A DNA stretch of 64,000 nt from Candidatus Poribacteria bacterium (lineage in GTDB: Bacteria > Poribacteria > WGA-4E > WGA-3G), in assembly GCA_012270795.1 (NCBI GenBank), contig JAAXHO010000067.1, forward strand, positions 1 to 64,000, in the 5' to 3' direction. Positions 9,682-20,502 of the stretch are shown here, piece after piece. The position numbers and the translations under genes were made by a program. The notes beneath the pieces were generated by a model. That model was not told the origin of the DNA. It did no database searches and worked only from the letters and a program-made list of their open reading frames with translations. Numbering within the stretch: the first letter of the stretch is position 1; each line of letters opens with the position of its first letter.

Positions 9682-12600
9682 TTACCTATGATTATTACTG
9701 CGTGGACTCCATTTACGAACATATTCAGATGGCATTTCGCGCACAAACATAGACGATGCAAGTTCTCGGTCACCATAACGATAGATAGTTGAAGAAAGAT
9801 AGAGTTGATCCTGTGCGCGTGTCATACCAACATAAAACAGGCGGCGTTCCTCTTCTATTTCTTCTGGGGTCATGCCCTGTTTCCACATTGGGAAACTCCC
9901 TTCCTCCATACCGATGATAATTACTACTGGAAATTCTGTTCCCTTCGCAGCATGTAACGTCATGAGTGTAACCTGTTCTGTGTTATCATCAAGTTCATCA
10001 AAATTGGTTAGGAGTTTCTGGTAATCTAAAAAATCAGTGAGGTTATTACCCGTTCCGGTCTTTTTAAATTTCAGGACGAGATTTCGGAACTTCGCTCTTG
10101 CTTCTAACCATTCTGTATCTTCCCGTAGAATCGGCACATCGGATTGATTTAGCAGATCCATGAATTCTGTTGTCTGTTCCATTTCTTTGGGTTCAAGCGG
10201 TAGTTCATCAAACAAGTTGGAATGGTATGCTTTTACATATCGCTTTGCAGCACTTAGGAAGGCACTAATTTCAGTGTTGGTGATGCGTTCGTCAGGAACA
10301 GCTGCTTTTGAATGGATTGCTACACCAACAAGTGGAAGAAATTCAGTGAGAGACTTGACTTCGCGCTTCTGCAAATCGGTTTTTATCAATTGCTTAAAAA
10401 TTTGTCTGTTCGTCTCAACATCTTCCATAGCTCTATGCAACTTGCCATGTGGAATACTAAATTTCTCAGCAAGTGCTTCTATATTACGGCGTTGTCGCGG
10501 AAAGAGTTTACGCGCTGTAATTAAGGTGTCGTAATGCGGGTTTGTTAGATTTCTCTTGAGATATGTTTGCAGGTCACGTTCAAGGATTGGGTTGTCATAC
10601 CGTGCAACGTTATGTCCTATTAGAATACGGTCTTGAATGAAACTACAAAATTCTGGGAGTACTATCTCTATACTCGGTGCATCCTTGACATCTTCAGTAC
10701 TAATTCCGTGAACACGGGTAACTGCTTGTGGAATGTAACCACCGGGTGGTTTTACTAAACGCTCATACCTTTCAATTTCATTACCAATTACGTTGAGACG
10801 TTTCGCTGCAATCTCAACAATGTTTGCACTTTTCGGATTGACTCCAGTCGTTTCCAAGTCATAGATAACCATGTCAGACATGTTTGGAGCTTCAAAGCGA
10901 CTCAATAACCGCTGACACAATTTGAGTGCAGCGATGCTTCGGACTCCTTCGGATTGTAGTTGAATCGCGCCTAATTCCTCAGATTGGGTTGTGCCGATAA
11001 GTATTGTTCTTACTTCCTGCCTGACCTCTCCAATATCACCGAAATCACCAATAAGCAGATTGACTGCATTGCGGTTGAGAATAGAACTTCTTCCGTTGTT
11101 ACCTGTTATCACATCGTTGTTTTCTTGGTTATTAGGGATAAACGCTTTTGGTAAGTATTGGATATGAACATTCAGGTTCAGATAGGTCTTGAGGGTATCA
11201 CCAAAAATGAGAGCTGCACAATATTCGTCAATTCCATAGCTTGCTGTGACCTGTATCGCATCACCACGATCAAGTGCGCTATATAATACATCCTGTGCTA
11301 ACCCCAAATTCGTTAACTCCGGTTGGTTTTCAATAATTGACAATTCTTTAGCTCGGTAGGGTGAGCGAAAAAGTTCTAATCTTGAGGTTAACATTTGTTC
11401 AACTGATTCAATATTATCATCCTCAATTTCATCTGTTAGAGCGTCAAGTTTTTGCCAGAATTGATGTATATTTCTACGTGTCAAAGGCCCGACATCTTCT
11501 TTATATGAGTCTATATCTGTCAAGAGTTCAACTATAGTCAACTCTTTGCGTTGTGCTAACCACTTTAGGCGTACCCAAGTCAGGTCGTCAATACGTTTTT
11601 CAGGAAAATTGATTGCATATTCCAAATCACGTGGAAGCTGCCATTGCACAAAACATAGATAGGAAAGGAGTCCTCTTAGGTGTGCATCGTCAAAGGTGTT
11701 GGTTGACCTGATTCGCTGAAATCTGATACCGGATCGGAATAGCTGTTCCTCTAAGACATCTGCGAGTTTATGCGTGCGATAGAAAACCGCAATATCCCGG
11801 TACGAGACCTTGCGTTGCTTTACTAAGTTTCGGACGATCTTTATTATTGAGCGTGCTTCTTCTGTTGGCGTTGTGAATGTGTAATGATATATTGTTCGCC
11901 CTTCGTCTTTGTGGGGTTTAAGCACATGTTGCTGCTGCCGTAGTGGGTTTTTGGCGATGACTTCTTGTGCGGCATGTAAGATTGTTTCACTGCACCGGTA
12001 ATGGTCATCCAATGTTACAATGTGCGGTGTAAAATCTGTCTTGAAATCCTCAATATACTGCGGATTGGATCCACGCCAACTATAGATGGATTGGTCTTCG
12101 TCTGCAACCACCATCAGGTTTTTTGCTGATGGATTACAGAGCAGCTGCAAGAGACGGTATTGCACTCTGTTCACATCATGATATTCATCAACAAGGATAT
12201 ACGAGATTGATTCGTGGTATTCTTGTTGTACCTCTGGTGTTTGATCTAAAAGTGTAACTGTTTTTATGAGCAGATCGTCAAAATCAAGTGCATTGTATTC
12301 GTCAAGTTTTTCTTGATAAGCTCTCAAGATTATTTTAATGTTTGATTCTGCATCTGGATCATTTATTTCTGCGAATGTGTCTGCATCAATCCACATGTCG
12401 TCTGATGAGTTGTGATGATTACACTTTGTTTCACTTAGGACTTTCCGCAGTAACCATGTTGGGTAGTCATTCGGATTGAGGTTTAGTTCTCGGACTACTT
12501 CTGCCATGAGTTCGTCTTGAGTTTCCTGGTCGAAAATAGCAAAGTTCTCACTCATACCAATTTGTTGAGCGTTTTCTCGTAGTGTTTTCACACAAAAAGC

Positions 12601-12867
12601 GTGGAAGGTGCTGACCTTAATGTTAGCACCGTGTGGTTCGCCGATTTCCTTATTCACCCGATCCCGCATCTCTTCTGCAGCTTTATTCGTGAATGTAATC
12701 GCAAGGATGCTTTCCGGTTTAACAGCGTGTTGTCGTATTAGGTAAGCGATGCGATGCGTGATCACTTTGGTCTTGCCAGTACCTGGTCCTGCAATCACAA
12801 GCAGTGGTCCATTCATGTGAATTACTGCTTCCACCTGTTTTTCGTTCAAATCATGCAGAATGTTCAT
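9682..12867 (-). CDS. UvrD/PcrA-like helicase with internal DEDDh exonuclease domain
   Basis: Superfamily 1 helicase of 1061 residues. The N-terminal motor has Walker A GPGTGKT (K32), AITFTNKAAEEM, DEYHDVN (motif II), ADEDQSIYSWRG and DDHYRCS. The C-terminal motor motifs appear only near residues 970-1015 (TLHAAKGTEFP, EEERRLFYVGMTRA). Between them, at about residues 660-830, is a complete DnaQ-like exonuclease: YDLETTG (D670, E672), GHNVARYD, and H811-x4-D816. Residues about 530-655 form a further insertion of unclear fold. Start 12867 follows AAAGGCG by about 10 nt, and a TATAAT-like -10 lies on this strand at 12898-12903. Helicase and exonuclease in one chain suggest DNA repair or end processing. 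Confidence 0.88.
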   Translation of the reverse strand: MNILHDLNEKQVEAVIHMNGPLLVIAGPGTGKTKVITHRIAYLIRQHAVKPESILAITFTNKAAEEMRDRVNKEIGEPHGANIKVSTFHAFCVKTLRENAQQIGMSENFAIFDQETQDELMAEVVRELNLNPNDYPTWLLRKVLSETKCNHHNSSDDMWIDADTFAEINDPDAESNIKIILRAYQEKLDEYNALDFDDLLIKTVTLLDQTPEVQQEYHESISYILVDEYHDVNRVQYRLLQLLCNPSAKNLMVVADEDQSIYSWRGSNPQYIEDFKTDFTPHIVTLDDHYRCSETILHAAQEVIAKNPLRQQQHVLKPHKDEGRTIYHYTFTTPTEEARSIIKIVRNLVKQRKVSYRDIAVFYRTHKLADVLEEQLFRSGIRFQRIRSTNTFDDAHLRGLLSYLCFVQWQLPRDLEYAINFPEKRIDDLTWVRLKWLAQRKELTIVELLTDIDSYKEDVGPLTRRNIHQFWQKLDALTDEIEDDNIESVEQMLTSRLELFRSPYRAKELSIIENQPELTNLGLAQDVLYSALDRGDAIQVTASYGIDEYCAALIFGDTLKTYLNLNVHIQYLPKAFIPNNQENNDVITGNNGRSSILNRNAVNLLIGDFGDIGEVRQEVRTILIGTTQSEELGAIQLQSEGVRSIAALKLCQRLLSRFEAPNMSDMVIYDLETTGVNPKSANIVEIAAKRLNVIGNEIERYERLVKPPGGYIPQAVTRVHGISTEDVKDAPSIEIVLPEFCSFIQDRILIGHNVARYDNPILERDLQTYLKRNLTNPHYDTLITARKLFPRQRRNIEALAEKFSIPHGKLHRAMEDVETNRQIFKQLIKTDLQKREVKSLTEFLPLVGVAIHSKAAVPDERITNTEISAFLSAAKRYVKAYHSNLFDELPLEPKEMEQTTEFMDLLNQSDVPILREDTEWLEARAKFRNLVLKFKKTGTGNNLTDFLDYQKLLTNFDELDDNTEQVTLMTLHAAKGTEFPVVIIIGMEEGSFPMWKQGMTPEEIEEERRLFYVGMTRAQDQLYLSSTIYRYGDRELASSMFVREMPSEYVRKWSPRSNNHR

Positions 12868-13030
12868 CTTTAACGCCTTTGTGTTTGCAGACAGAATATT
12901 ATACACATAACTTATCGGAGATAATGAGTGGTTAAATTACACAATGTTTTGGTAGGATTGAAATGATCTATACCGATGTTTAGTATATCCTAATTTTAGC
13001 AAAATTACAAGGACCAATGAATTTGGGGTA

Positions 13031-13180
13031 GAGGCATTCAATTGTCGATTAAGCACACATTCTAACTTATGTTTCCTAAGGTAGGAGCGACCTCTCGGTC
13101 GCGACCGGGAGGTCGCTCCTACAGAAGATGGGGAAAATCGGGGTTAGAAACTCCTCCAACGATTTATGAGATAGGTTGTA
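13031..13180. repeat. Composite palindromic element
   Basis: Opens with AGAGGCATTCAATTGTCG, holds the 42-bp palindromic core at 13081-13122 (GTAGGAGCGACC arms), then a GGGGTTAGAAACTCC half hairpin near 13140, and closes with ATTTATGAGATAGGTTGTA. The left two thirds align with the element at 45099-45248. The right end instead matches the terminal repeat of the element at 23335-23436, so this copy looks like a hybrid of two families. It fills most of the gap between the helicase and MFS genes. Confidence 0.6.
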
Positions 13181-13206
13181 TTTATTGCGTTTAAAATGTA
13201 TCAGCA

Positions 13207-14532
13207 TCAGATATTACTTACATTATAAGCAAGTTTTTCTGCTTTTGCTTTTTCCTCATTTACAAATGCAAGTAATACCAGTCCGCCAATAAAGAACACC
13301 ATTATTGAAATGATCGCCAACCGCGAAGTTCCTGTAATCTGTCTAATAAATCCGAATATAAAAGGTCCCCAGATAGCAGAAAATTTACTGAAAACAGAAA
13401 AAAATCCGTAAAACTCAGCACTTGCTTGTTCTGGGATCATTGCACCATAGAAAGAACGGCTCAGTGCTTGTGTCCCCCCGAGCACTAACCCTACCACCAT
13501 ACCTAATATAAAGAATTCGGTTGCTGAGTGGATAAGATATCCATAAATCACAACGCCGCTCCAAAGCACTAAAGAGACCATGACCGCTTGTTTTGCCCCG
13601 ATGTGATTTGCCAGTTTACCAAAAATTAACGCCCCTCCGATAGCGACAACTTGAACAAGTAGCAGTGTAATCATGAGTTGAGTCGGTTCAAGTCCTAATT
13701 CATCTTCACCATAGATTGCCGCCATGCTTGTAACTGTGTGTGCGCCATCATTGTATACCATATAAGCGATAACAAATAGGGATAGATGCTTGAAATGACC
13801 AACCTTTTTTGCGGTTGTGATTGTTCGGTTAATACCGAGAGAGAGATATGCTAAAGGTTTCGGTTGATTGCGGTATATTTCAGGGAGAGGTTGTTTCGTT
13901 CTATCTTCTCTTAATAGTATGAGAGGAATAATTGTCCATCCTGCCCACCAAATTCCAGTCATTGCCATGCTGATACGCACTGCCATCGGTTGGCTAATTC
14001 CAAACGTATCATGCATAGCAACGATCATTAGGGAGATGCCGAATTGCAACGAACCCCCAACATAGCCAAATGCATACCCTCTTGCAGAAATAGAATCCAG
14101 TTTATCCTCAGAAGCAAGATGTGGTAGGAATGCGTCATAAAAGACATTGCCGCCTACAAAACAGACTTGTGAACTGACATAAAGCGTAACTGCTAACCAC
14201 ACATCCCCAGGCTTGCATAAAAACAGCAAGGTAGCAAAAAAGCTTCCAAAATATGCGAAACCGATGAGAAACCTCTTTTTAGCAGATGAGAAATCAGCAA
14301 CCGCACCCAGCACAGGTGCAAAGAGAAAGACAATTAACGCTGCACCTCCCACCATAAATCCCCATAATGCAGTTGCACTAAATGTTAGTCCAAATAGATC
14401 AACACCTTTTTCACCAACAATACCATCTTTAAAATAGATAGGCAGCAATGCTGCATGGACTGTCGTAATATAGGCAGAATTTGCCCAGTCGTACATGCAC
14501 CAACCGAAAATAGATTTCTTGTCGTTTTTCAT
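13207..14532 (-). CDS. UMF1/Atg22-like MFS transporter
   Basis: Inner-membrane transporter of 441 residues with about twelve hydrophobic segments. The N-terminus (FGWCMYDWANSAYITTV) is the signature of the UMF1 (Atg22-like) subfamily of the major facilitator superfamily, and GGTQALSRSFYGAMIPE near residues 350-370 is the equivalent conserved loop. Eukaryotic members export amino acids from vacuoles; the substrate of bacterial members is unknown. Start 14532 follows GGAG (on the minus strand) by about 6 nt. It is downstream of katG but a hairpin at 14609-14637 separates them, so it probably has its own transcript. Confidence 0.88.
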   Translation of the reverse strand: MKNDKKSIFGWCMYDWANSAYITTVHAALLPIYFKDGIVGEKGVDLFGLTFSATALWGFMVGGAALIVFLFAPVLGAVADFSSAKKRFLIGFAYFGSFFATLLFLCKPGDVWLAVTLYVSSQVCFVGGNVFYDAFLPHLASEDKLDSISARGYAFGYVGGSLQFGISLMIVAMHDTFGISQPMAVRISMAMTGIWWAGWTIIPLILLREDRTKQPLPEIYRNQPKPLAYLSLGINRTITTAKKVGHFKHLSLFVIAYMVYNDGAHTVTSMAAIYGEDELGLEPTQLMITLLLVQVVAIGGALIFGKLANHIGAKQAVMVSLVLWSGVVIYGYLIHSATEFFILGMVVGLVLGGTQALSRSFYGAMIPEQASAEFYGFFSVFSKFSAIWGPFIFGFIRQITGTSRLAIISIMVFFIGGLVLLAFVNEEKAKAEKLAYNVSNI

Positions 14533-14608
14533 TGATCTCCAAATGAAAGGATTGGGTGGGTATGGTTTATTTAATGTCCGAAATTGTTAGGTAGATCGAA
14601 GTGGTGCG

Positions 14609-14637
14609 GTAGGAGCGTGAGGAATCCACACTCCTAC
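14609..14637. terminator. Hairpin between katG and the MFS gene
   Basis: GTAGGAG-C-GTG and CAC-A-CTCCTAC form a 10-bp stem with a central mismatch and a 7-nt loop. It sits just beyond the katG stop on the minus strand. The arm sequence GTAGGAGCG also begins the dispersed palindromic core, so it could be a short relic of that repeat serving as terminator. No clear U-run follows. Confidence 0.4.
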
Positions 14638-14658
14638 TGTGATCTATTATTGTTAAGA

Positions 14659-16875
<2,217 letters not shown>

Positions 16876-17029
16876 TCAAATTGTTTTTTGACCTATTTCC
16901 CAAATACATTTGTCTAATCATAATGGCTATTTGAACTTTGTTGTTCTACAGGTAAACATGAAAAAATTGTTTTCTTCTTTCCATTTTAGCAAAAGTTTTT
17001 GATTTCTGCAAGTTAAAAGGGAATACGGG

Positions 17030-17280
17030 CAGAGGCATTCAATTGTCGGTTTTTGCGGATTTGGTTTCGGAATCACGGAATTCGCGGATTACACGGAACG
17101 CGCGGAGAAGATACCTGCATGAGGGTATATAGCATAGTAACTGTATCATCTCAGCGATAAGATTTGTTGCAGCAGTCTTTTTCGCGTCTTCCGCGTAATC
17201 CGAGAATTCTGCGATTCTGTCTGAACAAGGATTTTCAAATCCTTGTTCAGACAAGTGACAAAAACTTTACACACCCTTTA
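17030..17280. repeat. Composite inverted-repeat element
   Basis: Begins with AGAGGCATTCAATTGTCGG and ends with GTGACAAAAACTTTACACAC. Internally, GAATCACGGAATTCGCGGAT near 17080 pairs with its imperfect complement near 17195-17215, and a perfect 16-bp hairpin (GTCTGAACAAGGATTT, 17219-17234, with 17237-17252) sits next to the right end. A 71-codon open frame across it (17039-17254, minus) is a by-product of the repeat. It resembles the elements at 33-280 and 35651-35917. Confidence 0.55.
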
Positions 17281-17464
17281 ATAAAAGAACACTTGGAAAA
17301 TCAAGATGATTAATGTATAATTTTAATACTATGGATAGTCCTGTACTACAATTTTATTGATGTAAACTACTTCTGTCTTGTAAAAAATGCTTGCTATTGA
17401 ACTGGTAAAAGGTTTGAAAATACATACTATTATAACCTAAGTTGCCACCTACTTCAAAACCCTC

Positions 17465-17537
17465 TTGTTGGAGGGGTTTCTAACCCCGATAGCAGAGTGG
17501 AACGGCATAAAATCGGGGTTAGAAAACCCTCCAACAA
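17465..17537. repeat. Inverted repeat with TTGGAGGGGTTTC arms
   Basis: Left arm TTGTTGGAGGGGTTTCTAAC (17465-17484) continuing to CCCCGAT, and right arm ATCGGGGTTAGAAAACCCTC continuing to CCAACAA, separated by about 19 nt. The same arms occur at 25370-25442 and 35541-35612. It sits 38 bp before the ABC exporter start. The rest of the 16849-17575 gap is A+T-rich and I see no gene. Confidence 0.7.
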
Positions 17538-17575
17538 ATAACGAGTAGCTATTATACTTGAAACTAAAGGGAAAC

Positions 17576-19918
17576 ATGTCAACCGCAGACACACAAACGG
17601 GTACGTTGGATACGCTACCCAAGTCTATTGAAGAAACATTAAAAACGCTGGAAATCCAATTTGAAGAGATACGGTTTGCAGTCCGTAGCGATGTCAGTTC
17701 ATCAGGGAAGTATGGTGAAGAATGGTTTGTGCTAACAGATGTAGCGATATTTACCGTAACAGGGACTGGTGATGTCTTGCACTATTTTCCATACGAGAGT
17801 GTGTTAGGCATTCGAGCAGAAATTGTGGTTGATGCTGGTATACTTGTGTTAGAGACACAAGAAGGCACAGTGGATTTAATCCGTTATTCCAACAGTTGTG
17901 CCGCAAAATTTGGGTTTGTCGCGAAATTCATAGGGGACGAAATAGAATACCGAAATGGCAAACGTGATGAAGCACCGATTTGGGACTACAAGATAGAGGA
18001 TCATTCGTGTAATACATGCGGATTATCATTAGCAGATGAGTTTTCTCCATGCCCTGCATGCACAAAAAAGCATAGGATCATGTTGCGTATCTTGTCGTAT
18101 ATGCGCCCCTATCGTGGCAAGGCACTCCTCTTTGTTCTACTGGTTATCGTTGGTACACTGATTTCTCTTGTTCCGCCCTATTTTTCTCGTATCCTGATTG
18201 ACGATATCTTGTTGCTTAACGATGCTGCAGCACCAACACCCGATGGACAGACAACATGGTTGGGGGACATATTTAGAACGATTCAACCTGCTGCAATGGC
18301 TTTGTCCATAGCAATTGGTGCACTATTAGCAACTTATCTCATCCGAGAAATCTTTACGATCCTACAATCACGGTTAAGTGCGTGGTTGACACTTCGCATC
18401 GCAGCAAATATCCGCGCGCACGTTTACAAACATCTGCATAATCTCTCTATCCGATTTTTTGACAAGCGGACAACCGGAACCGTCATTTCACACATTACTG
18501 AGGATAGTGAACGACTGCAAGATTTTATGTTAGAAGGGTTGTCCTTCCTTGGCACGGAGTTGTTCCTGCTCTTTGGGATTGGTGGCATGTTGTTCTGGAT
18601 GAATTGGCAATTGGCATGTTTTATCCTGATTCCAATTCCGATAATAATTGTCGGAGGTGGTTGGTTTTGGCGCAAGGTACGAAGCATGTGGCACCGGGCA
18701 TGGCGGCGTAGGTCAAAGCTCTTTGATGTCGTTAATGATTCAGTGTCCGGTATCAGGGTTGTTCGCGCTTTTGGTCAACAGAGGAGTGAGGTAAGTCGGT
18801 TTGGTGATGCAAACATAGATACGCGAGATCATGAAACTCGGGCTGAGATGATTTGGGCAACCTATTATCCCCCATTGATGTTTGCTGTCCAAATGGGTTC
18901 TCTCATTGTCTGGTATGTCGGTGGTCTTGATGTGATCGGCGGTGGAATGACACTTGGTACTTTGATTACTTTCAACGCATATCTCACAATGTTCTACGGA
19001 CCGTTACGTTACATTAGTCCACTTATTAATTGGGCTTCTCGTTCCATGACTGCAGCAGAACGACTTTTTGAGGTGATTGACTCACAGCCAGAGCAAGTTG
19101 ACGATGGAAACTTAAAGGCGATGCCGAATATACTCGGAGAAGTCAAATTCCGCAACATGACATTTGGCTATGATTCACACAAGCCGGTGCTTCGTGATAT
19201 AAACCTTCATGTAAAACCCGGTGAGATGATTGGCCTCGTCGGACATTCTGGTGCAGGGAAGTCTACCCTTATCAAAGGGAAGTCTACCCTTATCAATCTG
19301 ATCTGTCGGTTTTATACGCCAGATTCTGGAAAATTGGAGATTGACGGTGAAGACATCAGACAGATTAACCTCAAGGATTTACGTAGACAGATTGGGGTGG
19401 TATTGCAGGAACCGTATCTGTTCAGCGGCACTATTGCTGAGAACATCTCCTATGCACATCCTGATGCGACAATGGAGGAAATCATTACAGCCGCAAAAGC
19501 AGCTAATGCACACGAGTTTATCATCAAATTCCCTGATGGGTATGATACCGAAGTCGGAGAACGCGGGGGAAGTTTGTCCGGTGGTGAAAGACAACGTATA
19601 TCAATCGCTCGTGCAATTTTACATAACCCGCGTATCCTTATTCTTGATGAAGCGACCTCCTCTGTAGATGTGGAAACAGAGAAGAAAATACAGCAAGCGA
19701 TTGACAGATTAGTGCAAAACAGAACAACATTTGCAATTGCACACCGACTTTCAACGCTCCGAAATGCTGATAGACTTTTTGTCATAGAAAAAGGCAAGGG
19801 TGTTGAATGCGGTTCTCACGAGGAACTCATGAAGAAAAAGGGTATTTACTACAAACTCGTTGAGACGCAGCGCGAAGCTGCAAATGTTCGCGCAGAAGCA
19901 CAAATTGTGGAGAGATAG
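17576..19918 (+). CDS. ABC exporter (fused TMD-NBD) with N-terminal extension
   Basis: Half-transporter of 780 residues. Residues 1-130 form a beta-rich domain that looks PH-like, followed by a four-cysteine zinc ribbon (C145, C148, C159, C162). The membrane domain with six helices spans about residues 180-470, and the ATPase domain about 530-770. The ATPase shows Walker A at about 557, LSGGERQR at about 666, ILILDEATSS and the H-loop IAHRLST. Odd point: Walker A reads GHSGAGKSTLI followed by KGKSTLI, an exact 21-bp tandem duplication (19255-19296). Start 17576 follows AAAGGG; a TTG start at 17558 would add six residues. The next two genes follow within a few bases. ABC genes of this architecture next to DUF1854 are known; the substrate is not evident. 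Confidence 0.9.
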   Translation: MSTADTQTGTLDTLPKSIEETLKTLEIQFEEIRFAVRSDVSSSGKYGEEWFVLTDVAIFTVTGTGDVLHYFPYESVLGIRAEIVVDAGILVLETQEGTVDLIRYSNSCAAKFGFVAKFIGDEIEYRNGKRDEAPIWDYKIEDHSCNTCGLSLADEFSPCPACTKKHRIMLRILSYMRPYRGKALLFVLLVIVGTLISLVPPYFSRILIDDILLLNDAAAPTPDGQTTWLGDIFRTIQPAAMALSIAIGALLATYLIREIFTILQSRLSAWLTLRIAANIRAHVYKHLHNLSIRFFDKRTTGTVISHITEDSERLQDFMLEGLSFLGTELFLLFGIGGMLFWMNWQLACFILIPIPIIIVGGGWFWRKVRSMWHRAWRRRSKLFDVVNDSVSGIRVVRAFGQQRSEVSRFGDANIDTRDHETRAEMIWATYYPPLMFAVQMGSLIVWYVGGLDVIGGGMTLGTLITFNAYLTMFYGPLRYISPLINWASRSMTAAERLFEVIDSQPEQVDDGNLKAMPNILGEVKFRNMTFGYDSHKPVLRDINLHVKPGEMIGLVGHSGAGKSTLIKGKSTLINLICRFYTPDSGKLEIDGEDIRQINLKDLRRQIGVVLQEPYLFSGTIAENISYAHPDATMEEIITAAKAANAHEFIIKFPDGYDTEVGERGGSLSGGERQRISIARAILHNPRILILDEATSSVDVETEKKIQQAIDRLVQNRTTFAIAHRLSTLRNADRLFVIEKGKGVECGSHEELMKKKGIYYKLVETQREAANVRAEAQIVER
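19255..19296 (+). repeat. 21-bp perfect tandem duplication in Walker A
   Basis: AGGGAAGTCTACCCTTATCA plus A occupies 19255-19275 and is repeated without change at 19276-19296. It keeps the reading frame and inserts seven residues (KGKSTLI) directly after the first Walker A lysine and serine. Confidence 0.9.
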
Positions 19919-19919
19919 C

Positions 19920-20495
19920 ATGCAGAGCAAAAATACAGAAAAGCAGGACAAGTTTTCGCAGAACGAAGCCGATAGGAGTGAGACTGAAGAACAGAACGGA
20001 TTTACGCATCGGTATCTAGAGGCATCTACACTTACTTTCACACGTTCACAAGTAGGGACTGCACGGCTTGAAATATGTAATGAAGTTTGCCATCTTCGCG
20101 TAGTTGTCCGCAGACTTATGCCGCTGAGTCATCCTGAAAAATACATCTCAATTGCTGCGGATGAGGAAACCGAAATCGGTATCCTTGTGAATCCATCGGA
20201 ACTCAAACCTGAAAGTCTTATCATACTCAATGAGGAATTGGATAAGAGATATTTCACGCCAAGAATTCAGAAGATTTATCGTGTGAAAGAACAGTTCGGT
20301 GTGCATGAATGGGAAGTTGAAACCGAGCGCGGACGCGCGACTTTCTTAGTACGTGGATTGAATCAGAATATTAAACAGACTCCTCCTGCCCGTCTTTTTA
20401 TTACAGATGTGCGGGGAAATCGTTATGACATTCCAGACTATCGGGAGTTGGATGCACAGAGTTTTCATCAAATTCAGCGTCAGCGGCATCTATAA
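19920..20495 (+). CDS. DUF1854 domain protein
   Basis: Cytosolic protein of 191 residues matching DUF1854 in its order of motifs: PLSHPEKYISIA, EIGILVNPSEL, LNEELDKRYFTPRIQKI, WEVETERGRATFLVRG and LFITDVRGNRYDIPD. Such proteins are encoded beside ABC exporters of the type found here, in some proteobacteria near cyanophycin genes; their role is not established. The ATG begins one base after the ABC stop codon, with GGAGAG as ribosome binding site, so the two are co-translated. A longer in-frame start at 19860 inside the ABC gene is less likely. I infer a partner or regulator of the exporter. Confidence 0.82.
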   Translation: MQSKNTEKQDKFSQNEADRSETEEQNGFTHRYLEASTLTFTRSQVGTARLEICNEVCHLRVVVRRLMPLSHPEKYISIAADEETEIGILVNPSELKPESLIILNEELDKRYFTPRIQKIYRVKEQFGVHEWEVETERGRATFLVRGLNQNIKQTPPARLFITDVRGNRYDIPDYRELDAQSFHQIQRQRHL

Positions 20496-20502
20496 ATAGC
20501 AA

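Noticed and set aside
17039-17254. 71-codon open frame on the minus strand
   Set aside because: It falls entirely in a dispersed inverted-repeat unit and has no ribosome binding site.
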